Positions 1-10,235 of a stretch of DNA of 64,000 bases are shown piece after piece. The notes below the pieces were generated by a model. The model was not told the origin of the DNA. It searched no databases and saw only the letters and a program-made list of their open reading frames with translations. The stretch spans positions 2,976,001 to 3,040,000 of the forward strand of contig NC_065872.1 in assembly GCF_933775445.1 (NCBI RefSeq), read 5' to 3'. Positions within the stretch are counted from its first letter, which is position 1. The number at the start of each line of letters is the position of its first letter. The stretch comes from Argentina anserina (Eukaryota; Streptophyta; Magnoliopsida; Rosales; Rosaceae). The translations under genes and the position numbers were made by a program.

Positions 1-409
1 CAACATATAACAAATGGAATTGTATAATCCTCACAACAACCTCACAAATAAAATCACACCAAATCTCACACACAATCCACGCTGGAACCTCACCACGACT
101 GGATGCGATCGACTTCGAGTTTTCGGAGTCGTCACTCAATCACCACTACTCAGCACCTGCGGAAGTATTCCCTACACCATTGAAATTGGTGCACCGGGTT
201 TGTGTTGCAATCCCGGTGCACCAATTTCAATGGTGTAGGGAATACTTCCGCAGGTGCTGAGTAGTGGTGATTGAGTGACGACTCCGAAAACTCGAAGTCG
301 ATCGCATCCAGTCGTGGTGAGGTTCCAGCGTGGATTGTGTGTGAGATTTGGTGTGATTTTATTTGTGAGGTTGTTGTGAGGATTATACAATTCCATTTGT
401 TATATGTTG
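1..409. repeat. Near-perfect long palindrome (198-bp arms, 13-nt spacer)
   Basis: Positions 1-198 are the reverse complement of 212-409, with mirror axis at position 205; I found no mismatch in the arms. The left arm begins at the first base of the window, so it may extend further left. The right arm continues without a break into LTR-like sequence ending at 573, so the palindrome seems to be part of an LTR followed by its own inverted copy. It could be a real inverted duplication that would form a strong hairpin, or a fold-back read/assembly artefact. Confidence 0.9.
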
Positions 410-573
410 AATTATCATTTGGGTTTGTAATAATCGGCTTGACTGAGTTATATTTTAAACTCAGATGTGATCCGCTGCGACATTAAAATGATTTCGATTT
501 CATTGAGATTATTTTTGTGTTTAACGATTCTAAGATTTTGAGTTTTGAAGCTCGAAATTTTAGGGTCGTTACA
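212..573 (-). mobile_element. LTR end, probable Ty3/gypsy (Tekay/Del-like), minus orientation
   Basis: Read on the minus strand from 573, the sequence starts TGTAACGACCCTAAAATTTC, the form of LTR start common in plant Tekay/Del chromoviruses. No coding domain, primer-binding site or second LTR is visible, so this is a solo or truncated LTR, or the edge of an element lying left of the window. Family assignment is from memory of the terminal motif only. Confidence 0.5.
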
Positions 574-872
574 AAACCAACCAGATATTGAGTCATTTGC
601 AGGCACATCGGCTAGTATAATATTACCAAAATAAATGGGTTTTAACTTTTAACTATAGTCGACTTGTATTCAATGGGTTTTAACTTTTAAGTGGAGACAA
701 AAGTTTTTTTTTTTACCAGGAAAATACAAGTGTATTTACTTTTCATTAAAAAAAAAACAGAGTTACTAGTACTTCAACTGTTGAAGAGTCGGGGAGGCTG
801 AGTTTTCTGCAGAAACAAAACAGAAACAGAAACAGAAACAGAAGAGAAGAGAAGAGGAGAGGAGAGGAGAGA
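574..872 (+). promoter_or_regulatory. Upstream region and purine-rich leader of the AP-4 sigma gene
   Basis: The first 200 bases are AT-rich with A and T runs. From about 811 to 871 there is a purine-rich stretch made of AAACAG repeats followed by GAGAA/GGAGA repeats, ending directly before the start codon. It fits a plant 5' untranslated leader. No clear TATA box was found. Confidence 0.5.
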
Positions 873-2329
873 ATGGGGATCCGATTCATATTGATGGTGA
901 ACAAACAAGGGCAGACCCGTCTTGCCCAATACTACGAATATCTCACCCTCGAAGAAAGGCGAGCTCTTGAAGCTGAAATCGTACGCAAATGTCTCGCCCG
1001 CAACGAACAACAGGTCCTTCTTCGTCTCTCTCCCATTATATTGCTTTTCCCTGTTTATCTAATCTCAAAGTTTCCATCTTTACCTCCAAATCCGGTCTGG
1101 TTCTCCCTTTTTCAGCTCTGCATCTTAAATTGTCAGTACCCAGTTGTTTAATTCTGGTTTTACATGTTAAAGATCTTAACTTTTGTATTGCTGGATTAGT
1201 TTTACTTATTTCATTAGCATAAAGAGATATTCGGATCAAAAGTTTGCAGTTTTGTTCAGATGTAAATTGATGGGTTCAGTAATGAATTGTGTCCAAGTCT
1301 ACAACTTTATGAATGTTAGACATTTTGCAACATAATCGCATGATATGCACTATGATGTGTTGTTGTTAGTGTCAATTGGAAGTAGCTCATTCAGAAAGTT
1401 CATATCTTTAGGGCCTTCTGATAGCAAATGATCACATGTGAAAGTTCACTACTTGTATTCTGGTTGGCTTCTTTGCATTACATGTCTCTGGCAGTTTTTG
1501 AGGTTTGTTGATAGACTTGGAGGGGTTGCAGCTGTGCATCATAAGTGTCTAAAACACAATCATATCCTTTCTGTTTCTTGTTTGGTTTTGTGTCATTGGT
1601 GTGTGTATAATGTGCAGCGTTCCTGCCTGTTTGTTGTTGCTGGTTATTGATTTTCGTCTTTTGTGGAACAGTGTTCATTTGTTGAGCACCGGAATTACAA
1701 AATTGTTTACAGGCGGTATGCTTCACTGTTTTTCCTTGTTGGAGTAGACAATGATGAAGTAAGTTTTGTTCTGCCACTTTCGTTACCTTCTTTTCCTTTT
1801 GATCAATTGGTGCTTTCATTTTGACAAGTTCTGATCAAGTCTAAAAAAAGCACAGTCCCAGCATTCAGTTGATTTAGCGTGCTGTAAACTTGATCCAAAG
1901 CTGTTCTAAGATGAGCAGAAAACGATTGTCTTATTATCTTATATTGAAACGTATTCGTTAGTTGACCAGCTTTTTCTTAACATGTGTTTCCGCTTTTTTG
2001 TTATTTTTTACTGCAGAATGAGCTTGCAATTTTGGAATTTATTCATCTCTTAGTTGAAACCATGGACCGCCATTTTGGCAACGTGGTAAGATCATTTGCT
2101 ATCGATGAGTTCATATGCATTTGTTTCAATTTAGTGTGCCACACTTGTGGCTTCAATATACTGATTTTGTTGCTCTTCTCTCTCGCATTTGCAGTGTGAA
2201 CTAGACATCATGTTCCATTTGGAGAAAGCGCATTTCATGCTGGAGGAAATGGTCATGAACGGATGTATCGTCGAGACAAGCAAGACTAACATTCTGGCAC
2301 CAATACAGCTGATGGACAAAACTTATTGA
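873..2329 (+). CDS. AP4S: AP-4 complex subunit sigma
   Basis: Small subunit of the AP-4 adaptor complex, which sorts cargo at the trans-Golgi network, in plants towards the vacuole. Four exons join in phase: 873-1013, 1672-1758, 2017-2085 and 2195-2329. All introns are GT-AG. The product is 143 residues, the usual size for an adaptor sigma subunit. It opens [20 protein letters not shown] and contains [20 protein letters not shown], both typical of the longin-like sigma fold; the end is IQLMDKTY. The start is the first ATG after the purine-rich leader and matches the family N terminus. Exons 2 and 3 are short (87 and 69 nt). The gene looks intact. The family call is from memory of conserved motifs; confusion with AP-1, AP-2 or AP-3 sigma is possible but the motifs favour AP-4. 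Confidence 0.93.
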
Positions 2330-3168
2330 AAAGACGCCAAATTGTATCGAGCTTCTTGGCAGCCAGGCTTACATTCACTCAAGTTCCCTGTTCTGTTGTA
2401 CAATAACTGCTAAGAGCTAGAATTGAAGTTGTTCATAAGATATTCTGTTTTATTTTATTTCATGACAGCATGCTGTGATGCTGGTCCTATTCATATGACA
2501 TTTTGTACTTGTGTGACTGTCAGCATATAAATCATTCTTGAATCTGCAGTCATTGTATTTGCATACACTTTTACTGAATCTTGGCCAGCAAATATAGATG
2601 TTACATTCAATGATATGATTTAATTATTTATTTCTTAAAATACCGATGATTTTAAATTGACTCCTGATCATATACATAATCATTCATTGTCCGTAAGTAA
2701 ATCCAAGATTGGAGAGGATTAGGAGTGACTATTGTTTCTCACCTTCTAAATGCAGCACAAATCCAATGAGGATTTTCAATGAAGATCAGTATTCCATATT
2801 TCTGTTGCGATAAAGATTACAGCAGGAGAAAAATCAGACCGGTACGTTCATAAACACAACCTAGCACAGAATAATGAAATTCAGAGAAAGCGAGACTGGA
2901 AAACAATTTCCAAAAGCCTTGCACCGTGAAAATGCGATTACAACCGAGAATCTCTCAGAACATTGAGACGTCCCTATTTTTTCTTTTTCTTTTCTGCAAG
3001 ACAGAGTCCATATTTGTTTACAACACTTCCTAATTAGATGTCTAGCATGAGGAGGGAACTCGAACAATTTCACAAGGTTGTGAAGGAGAAGGTTTTGGCC
3101 ATCCAATATGTAGGTCAGTCGCTCGAACAAAACCCAACGTAGTCTTTGTGCGTGGATACATTGGTATC
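2330..3168. other. AP-4 sigma 3' region and intergenic sequence
   Basis: The first ~300 bases follow the AP-4 sigma stop and probably hold its 3' untranslated region. The rest, up to the RING-H2 pseudogene, is AT-rich. Short open frames on the minus strand near 2861-3281 match no family I recognise. Confidence 0.5.
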
Positions 3169-3615
3169 ATGGAGTTGAGTGATACCCAAATAAACATATT
3201 AATCGACTTTGTATTGTTCGCCATACCTATGTTACCAGCAATATGCTGTTGCCAGTGCGTGCTCAACGACGAAAAGCGCAAACGAGAAGAACGGGGCTCA
3301 GCACCAACAGTAACTCCGGCTCAGTCGCGGCCGCCGCAACGGGCGCCTCTATTACCAACAACTACTCAAGTTCAAAGGCCAAGGCCGGTGGCGGTGCCGC
3401 TGCCGCGGGAGCCTTCTGCAGCAAGTAGTTGTTTCAATTATGGATTGATCTCGGGTAAGTACTGTGTCATTTGTCACTAGGAGTTTGTGGAAGAAGACAA
3501 GTGCAAGATGCTTGCTAAGTGCAATCACATTTATCACCACGACTGCATTAAAAAGTGGCAAGCTACAGGCGCCAGTTGTCCGCTCTGTCGTGCCCGCATC
3601 GATGGTTCTTCTTAG
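3169..3615 (+). pseudogene. RING-H2 finger protein with one internal stop
   Basis: The frame opens at ATG 3169 with MELSDTQ, then a hydrophobic segment (ILIDFVLFAIPMLPAICCC), a proline-rich linker, and a RING-H2 domain. A TAG at 3478-3480 falls just after the first Cys pair (CVICH, stop). After the stop the same frame continues as a good RING-H2 with KCNHIYHHDCI and CPLCRARID, ending at TAG 3613-3615. There is no frameshift, so one point mutation separates it from an intact ATL-like E3 ubiquitin ligase of about 148 residues. A 26-nt GT..AG segment covers the stop but is too short to be an intron and would remove zinc ligands. Probably a recent pseudogene related to the intact gene at 5694. 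Confidence 0.8.
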
Positions 3616-4023
3616 TTGTCAAAGTTGCATATATAAGGATTCCTAACTAGGTTAGGTATAAATTAAGTTGATCTGGTACTTCTTAGATACTATTAATCAG
3701 TTAATTAGAACTTCATTTTTTCTCCTTTTTGTTAATTTCTTAGGAAAACGTACGGAGTAATTATTAGAAAAAAGAGAGGATTAATTATATGACTTGCACT
3801 CATTTGTTTTCGTTCTCTATTTCATTTTGCTATTCAGAAATCGCCATTGAATATCGTAAACAACGTAACTCAGTTCATAGTACTGTGTACGTATGTATGC
3901 AGGTATGTGTGCTCGGTCAGTATTTCTCCCATGTCAGTTATGCCACGGACTGGCAAATTTACTATTTTTCTTCATCTTAAAAACTTTAGTTTTCCCTTTC
4001 AAATTGTAAAGCAATCGCCTCTT
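3616..4023. other. Intergenic, AT-rich
   Basis: Follows the stop of the RING-H2 pseudogene. Short open frames here resemble nothing I know. Confidence 0.4.
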
Positions 4024-4776
4024 GTTTCAAGAAGATGATGGCTTGTCACCAAGCAAATCAATTCAATATCGATGATGACCCTACACCCAGAGCGGTCTCA
4101 CTGCCATTATAAGGGAAGAACAGAATGTTATGAAACTTTTAATTAGTCAACAAAGGGACAATCAATATTTCAGAACAGCACGCTGGTATTTGCTGGGGAG
4201 AGTTTAAGGACGAAGAGGAGTGTGCGACGCTTTAATTTATAACTGAAAACACACGTTTCACGGTGAATGCATCGATAAGGTGTCCAAGTATCAAAAGACA
4301 TACGTACATACATGAATCGAAAAATTAGAAAGTAGGCACCCTAAGCTAATTAGGGAACCAATATACGGCTATTGTGTCAAGTAGATCGATGTATTGTTTT
4401 CTTTTCCACATGGTGCTAAAGATTGCTGAATGCTGAAATCTATACTAAGCATTGTCAATTGAACCCTAGCTTCGGCGAAGCTACGACAACTGTTAGGCGC
4501 GTACGAAGGAAATTTGATTTGGAAGGGGTGGGGGGTTTGAAATATTGAATCAAATAAATGAGAAAGTATTAGTTTGGTGAGCTTCGATCTAGATGACTAC
4601 CACGTTTTTTTATCTTCTACTAGGTTGTAGACTATATATGCATATCAGTTCAAGAGGATCGATGGTGGTTCGTCACCAAGCAAATCAGTTCGATGATCTT
4701 CTTGGCCCTGGCAACCTAACCACGGCGGTCCCAGTGCCACCACAAGATCATATAATGGATAAGGGAAGAGCATGAA
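4024..4776 (+). repeat. Diverged direct repeat of ~100 bp within the RING cluster
   Basis: The segment 4024-4125 and the segment 4655-4776 are diverged copies of one another. Both read like HQANQF followed by an acidic and proline-rich stretch (for example DDLLGPGNLTT in the second). They look like leftovers of tandem duplication of a RING-H2-type gene or its upstream region. No complete gene can be built from either copy. Confidence 0.5.
4188..4300 (+). pseudogene. Degraded RING-H2 remnant
   Basis: A stretch reading ICWGEFKDEEECATL is followed by a stop, a small frame slip, then HTFHGECIDKVSK. This lines up with ICSIEYEEDDECAML and HTYHRECIDKVKE of the intact gene at 5694. The sequence after it (ACCCTAAGCTAATT at about 4339-4352) also resembles the bases after the intact gene's stop. 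It is a third, much older copy with several lesions. Confidence 0.65.
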
Positions 4777-5580
4777 GGGTACAAAAATTTTCTGTCATTT
4801 AAGAGATGTAATGCAGCGGAACTAATCCGTTAGAATCCACTAACGGCAGTTTTAAATCCACAAGACTAGGGTTTCTCGAATTAATGAGAAGTTATAGAAT
4901 CCATAAAAAAAAATTGAAAGAACTCAAAAAATTTATAATATGAAAGATGTCTCATACGGCCACAAAAGGTAGCTCAAATACTAAAATGAAATCTTAGGGT
5001 GCTAACAAAAGCCTAATCAAGCTCATGGGTTAAAATAAAATAAAATTCAAAACAAATAAATTCCAAAATAAAATTGGAAAACACTAAAAGCTGTTTTTGA
5101 GGGTCTAAACGACGTCGGATGCCCGAAAAAGCACCGTTCCCTTTCCGAAAAGGTATCATTTGCCCTATTTTGAGCTCGTAGCCCAAACATGAATAGTACC
5201 GGCCTTCCCTTTCTTGTGTCGGTCCTTTGCTCTTTGATTCTTCGTGCCATCTGTTCTATATCACGTAGACGGTGTACGTTATTTGGTTGGGAGATAGAGA
5301 CCTCTAGTTTTTTTTATATGCTAGCTAGTTTCTTAATTTTCATTCACCAGCCTTTAAATTAAAAGGCAATTCGGTTATTATCTGGAATCATGCATTTTTT
5401 GATTCTATGAGTTTATTTGTTCTTCTTGAAATATCAAGGTTCCGATAGATTTCTAACAGCATAACCAATAAAAAAAACATAGTTTCATTCACCTTTGGAT
5501 AATATACATGGACATGTCAAGGTCCAAATCTCATGAGAATGTCGATTCCTAAACCCTAACCATGTAGGATTATCAGAAAC
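4777..5580. other. Intergenic, upstream of intact RING-H2 gene
   Basis: AT-rich with no supported gene. A short minus-strand open frame at 5047-5250 has no recognisable motif. Confidence 0.4.
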
Positions 5581-5588
5581 TATATATA
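5581..5588 (+). promoter_or_regulatory. Probable TATA box of the RING-H2 gene
   Basis: TATATATA lies 106 bases before the start codon at 5694, a normal plant distance allowing for a leader of about 75 nt. No experimental start site is known. Confidence 0.45.
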
Positions 5589-5693
5589 GCTAGTGAAAAG
5601 TTTCATTCTCTTTACTCCATCTCGAGCTGAAAGAATTATCTAATCTTGATTAAGTTGTGCGTCACCGACTCACCGTGTTAGTCTCATGCATGC

Positions 5694-6104
5694 ATGGATC
5701 TTTTCGATCTGATTTCTCTGGTTTTAGCAGCGGTTTTCTGCGTCATTTTTCTGATTAAGGTTTATTTTGACGGTGGTCAACATGAAATCCATGATATTGA
5801 AACCGGCACGCAACCAACCGCAAATCCACCACAACCACATCAAGAAGCAGCGGAGCAACAGAAGCAGCAGAAGGCCAAAAGGGTTGAATCTTATGAAATT
5901 TTTCATCACGGAAAGGATAAGGAAGCAAGAAGATTTCACAACGTAGAGTGCATTATTTGTTCCATTGAGTATGAAGAAGACGACGAGTGTGCAATGCTTA
6001 AGAAGTGTGAGCACACGTACCACCGTGAATGCATTGATAAGGTGAAAGAAGACTCATGTCCGGTTTGTCGTCGTAGTTTCGGTATCAAAGAAGAAAAACC
6101 CTAA
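5694..6104 (+). CDS. RING-H2 finger protein, membrane-anchored (ATL-like E3 ligase)
   Basis: Intronless 136-residue protein. Residues ~5-24 (LISLVLAAVFCVIFLIKVYF without charged breaks) form one membrane segment. A Gln/Pro-rich linker follows (~40-65). Residues 86-125 are a RING-H2 domain: C-x2-C, x15, C-x-H-x2-H-x2-C, x8, C-x2-C. The six Cys and two His ligands are all present. In this family the RING recruits an E2 enzyme for ubiquitin transfer, with the protein held in an endomembrane or plasma membrane. There is no obvious Trp between the last two Cys pairs, unlike many ATL proteins, so it may be a lineage-specific relative. The start is the second of two close in-frame-looking ATGs (ATGCATGG); it gives the membrane segment at once. 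It is the only intact member of the local cluster. Confidence 0.8.
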   Translation: MDLFDLISLVLAAVFCVIFLIKVYFDGGQHEIHDIETGTQPTANPPQPHQEAAEQQKQQKAKRVESYEIFHHGKDKEARRFHNVECIICSIEYEEDDECAMLKKCEHTYHRECIDKVKEDSCPVCRRSFGIKEEKP

Positions 6105-6425
6105 GCTAATTTGGCTTTGTGAGTTTTCATCTTTCGCTCTTTGCATGTTGACTGTGTTTCTTAACATATTTCTTGATTATTAATATAAAAGGGCATACGA
6201 AGACCAACGCAAAAGAGTATCGCACACACCTCATAAACCCTACTATAAATCACATAAGAAAGATCATTAGAAGTAAGAATCTTATTGAATTTGACAATTT
6301 GTTTTGGTAAACACAACATATCTAAGTCCCCCAATTGATATTTACACGAGCAACGTACCCGATTCTAGACAAGCACCCATCTCTCAACAACAAACATTAC
6401 AGTCTATAAACAATTTGCAATATTA
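6105..6425. other. Convergent 3' ends of RING-H2 gene and GGT gene
   Basis: About 320 bases between two convergent genes. It should hold both 3' untranslated regions; nothing else is seen. Confidence 0.5.
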
Positions 6426-9198
6426 TCATACAGCTGCAGGCCTTCCATCTTTTCTAGGGTCACTTACAGCAGTGAGTATACCATGGAAAACATTTCCATC
6501 TGAAATTTTACCACTTTTTCTGCCCATCTGAATAGCGTTTCCAAGTTTTTGAACAATGAGCTGAGTGATGGCTCCACCGGCTTTAGCCTGCAATTCATGA
6601 CCCCGCTCCCGCAAGAAGTGCTTTCTTTCTTCTGAAAGCTCAATATGATCTCCATCGATTACAGTCCAGTTTTCATAGGACACTATGTTTGGGATTAGCT
6701 GCATTATCGAAGAGGAAAGAATCAACAGTCAAATTTAGAGTTGAAACTAGTCCTTAATCTCTATCATGACAAATAATTAAACAAGTTAAATAATCACCCT
6801 GTGGTAGACTCGTGGACTTTGAACTGCAGCTAAAGGTTCCATCCCCAGTATAAAATAATTGATAAACACCTGAGTTACTGCAGGGATAATGTTCAGGCCA
6901 CCACTGCCTCCCAGCACCCCAACCAATTGATTATCCTGCAACAACCCGCAATGTTTCTTGTCAAATTGGCGCTAAGCTTTTCTCAATATATAACACAACT
7001 TAAGTTATATCTTATACCTTTGTGACTATAATAGGAGTCATGGAAGATAAAGGTCTTTTGATTGGTTCAATGAAATTCGATGGAGCAGGAGGGAGATGAT
7101 CTGGCGTTATGTCAGTGGGAATTGAGAAGTCACCCATCTCATTGTTGAGCACAATTCCAGTGGAAGGAGAGAGTACTCCACCTCCAAAAGGATAGTTTAC
7201 AGTAGTTGTCATCGATACTGCATTTCTGTCTGCATCTACTATGCAGAAATGACTTGTTCCATGATCTCTGAGCTGACTCCACCTGTTAACTCATGAAGTA
7301 AATAGCTTTAGAATATTGACTTTGAAGTTGAGAAACTATGACAAGAAAGAAAGTCCCAATTTAGACTACAAAATGTAAAGTGATCTTGCCTGTATGAATA
7401 GTACTCTGGTGGGAAAGTTGTGTTGTCAAATATCTTCTGCTGAATCTCCTTTGCAAAGGATTGGGAAAGCATATCAGATGCATATTCATGGGTATCAACA
7501 AAAGCAGGATCACCCAAGTTCATTCGGATTGCAAACATGTGTTTCAATGCTTCAATCAGACGATGCAGACCAAGATCTCCATTTACAGCATCCGAAAATC
7601 CATAGCTGTTGAAGATGTTCAGAATCTGTATTTATCAAAGTTTTAACAGTTCACATTGTCAAATGAGGCCAATAAAGCTACAGAACAGAAACATAAACAA
7701 GGAAAAAAGAGATTGCACATTTGCACCCACCATAGAAAGCCCCAAAGTTCCAGCTGAAGGAGGTGGCATTCCTGATATAGTATACCCCAACACATCTGCA
7801 GCCATGGCATCTGTAACATTCACTTTGTAAGTCCTCAAATCCTCCATTGTCAAAATCCCACCAGCCTCTCTGACATCTTTTACAATCTTTTCACCAAGAC
7901 TGCCATTGTAAAAGGCCTGTGGCCCTTGTTCTGCAATTAACTCTAAGCTATTGCCAAGTTCCACATTGTAACACTTATCACCTGCCTTTAGCACCTTCCC
8001 GTTTGGGGCATAGACTTGCCTCAAGCCAGGGTCCTTTATAATCATCTCTTCACATGAACATATATGTCCTCCAAGATAAGGAGCAACTTCGAATCCCTCT
8101 TTAGCGAGTTTTATTGCAGGCTGAAATAAAGTCTTCCATGCCATTCGCCCATGTTGTAACCATGCTTCATGTAGACCAGCAATCTCACCAGGAACCCCCA
8201 TAGACAATGCACCTATTAACTTGGCTTCAGGATTGCTTTCATACATATTCTGTTTATCAAAAATTACAGTTCATATAAAATACAGGAGAATTTACTACGA
8301 AAATCATCAACTAATGCTGTCATTCTAGTATATATGACCAACTGACCAATAATTTCTTATCAATAGAGTATCTGAGCTGAAAAACAGAAACAAAAGAGAG
8401 GGTTTTTGAACCTCTGAAGCAGCTAAAGGAGCAGTTTCCCTCATATCGAAAGCTTGGGTTTTCGATGTTGCTGAAGATCGAACAACCATAAATCCACCAC
8501 CTCCAATTCCACTTGCCATTGGATTAACAACCCCAAGGCACAATGCAGTTGCCACTGCAGCATCAACAGCATGCCCACCCTGCCTAAGAATCGATGCACC
8601 GATTTCAGAACACCTGGCATCATCAGCAGCAACAACACCATGCTCGGACTCAACAATGTCAGATTCATTTGCTCCACTCCCCTTATTTGACTCTCTCAGT
8701 ACTACCCAGCCATTTGTGTAGCCTCCAAATATAAGCCCCACAACTGCAACATGAACACAACCCAACAAAGGTAATCAAGATCAAACCTTTACCACCATGT
8801 CACACACAAAACCAAACCAAAATACCAAACCAATCCATAATCCCAACACAGACAATTCATTTAAAGGTTCTGGAATCCTAAATGTCAACATGCACACATG
8901 TCTACCTATCCACTGAAGAAAGTCAACACTTTAAAGTAAAAAACAGAACTGGGTTCTTACAGTTTTATACAATTATAATTACAACGAATCTCAATTGATC
9001 GTGCAAATCCAGAACAAGGAACATCACAAACACACAATCAAATCAGAACTGTTAAAAATGAATAAGGAAATCAAAGAAAGAGAATTTACATATGATTGCT
9101 GTGAAAGCAAGCAGAATCCACAGAGCTCTAGTAGTCCTCTTCCAGCTCTTCTTGTTGTTATCGGAGAGAAGTGGAGCTTCCAAGCTCTGTTGACCCAT
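6426..9198 (-). CDS. GGT: Gamma-glutamyltranspeptidase, membrane-anchored vacuolar type
   Basis: Cleaves gamma-glutamyl bonds of glutathione and glutathione conjugates. The N-terminal anchor without a secretory signal resembles the plant vacuolar type that degrades glutathione-S-conjugates. Seven exons on the minus strand join in phase: 9198-9090, 8743-8412, 8249-7731, 7625-7390, 7282-7018, 6935-6798, 6698-6426. The product is 623 residues, normal for the family. It starts MGQQSLEAPLL, has a membrane segment (LWILLAFTAII), then HGVVAADDARCSEIGASILR and GGGGFMVV. The nucleophile is the Thr in GTSHFCIVDA, about residue 408, at the autocleavage site that opens the small subunit. GGVLSPSTGIVLNNEM follows. 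The intron after exon 4 begins with GC (AG|GCAAG) and must be used to keep frame; others are GT-AG. An upstream in-frame ATG at 9264 exists, but MGQQ gives the more usual N terminus. Confidence 0.93.
7388..7389 (-). other. Non-canonical GC splice donor of GGT intron 4
   Basis: Exon 4 ends ..TACAG and the intron starts GCAAGATC on the minus strand; the next exon begins after TTAACAG at 7282. Joining AG and G restores Arg and continues into WSQLRDHGTSHF. The wider context AG|GCAAG is the usual consensus of GC-AG introns. Confidence 0.8.
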
Positions 9199-10235
9199 AG
9201 CTCTCTCGAAACAGAAAAGAGACAACTTGTAGTTCGGAGGAGTGGGAAGAGTGCCAGTAATCATTGGTTTTTAGTATTTTCGGGTGAGGCCTCATTTGTA
9301 ATGAATGTAAATGTCATTTATAATAATCTTAATTTCGCTGTCGCCATTTTTAATCTGGCCAGTTTTTCAGACTCTATACACAAACTCTCACAGAAAGTAC
9401 TGAAGTTTTGGTTCTGATTGGCGGTTGTTTATTCGAGTGTGGGCTCAGATTCTTCCTGCCAAGTAGGAATCATTAAACCTCTGACCATTGAGATGCTGAC
9501 ACGCCAACCAAGATGAGAGATTAAAGAGAATCTTGTACGTTACAACCTAAGTAAAAAGTATTATTTACCTTTGACGGAATTGTAAAGCAAAACCAATTTT
9601 GTGTTTAGAATCTGGTTTGAAAAAATCCTTACAAGTTGGTATGGAGGTGACACTTTGTTTACTGTGTCAACTGCTACTCTGCTTATATGGTGGGAACTAT
9701 AATATTGGGTGAAGTATTAAAAAGACTAGGTTGCGATGTGACTTCCTGCAGGTCATATTTACCAGCTTGGTCATCGGACAATCCAAAGAAACACCATAAA
9801 GTCAGCTTTTGCCGTGGTCGTTTCGTAATCAAAGACGTCAAGAATCCAGATTTCTGAGGATTGCTCGGAGTTGCGAAGTTTTCATCTGCTTACAAAATGT
9901 TGGGCTAGTAATGGAATGTTAAATATTCAGGGAACGCCGATTCCAATCAAGCCAACGACGGGAGGAAGTGTCAAAGTGCAAGGAACATAATAGCCAAGAT
10001 TACTGGTACTGTGCAAGAAATAGGAGGCAAGCTACAATGAATATTGCCATATAGATTGAGAAAGATAGAAAAATGTGTTACAGATTATCGTTGTACTGTC
10101 GGGAAAGCAATCTGACCTACTGTGGATCAAAAATGTAGTTCCTAATAAGGGGCTGAAAATATACCAAAATTTATGGGAAAATAAAGTCAAAAATAAAAAA
10201 TAAACTTGGGGGGTCTTCAGGGTCCATGCATCTGT
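9199..10235. other. GGT promoter side and 3' region of the glycine-rich gene
   Basis: The two genes are transcribed in the same direction (minus). The part near 9199-9500 should hold the GGT leader and promoter, and the part near 10000-10235 the 3' untranslated region of the upstream glycine-rich gene. An open frame at 8995-9417 on the plus strand is antisense to GGT exon 1 and is not supported. Confidence 0.5.
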
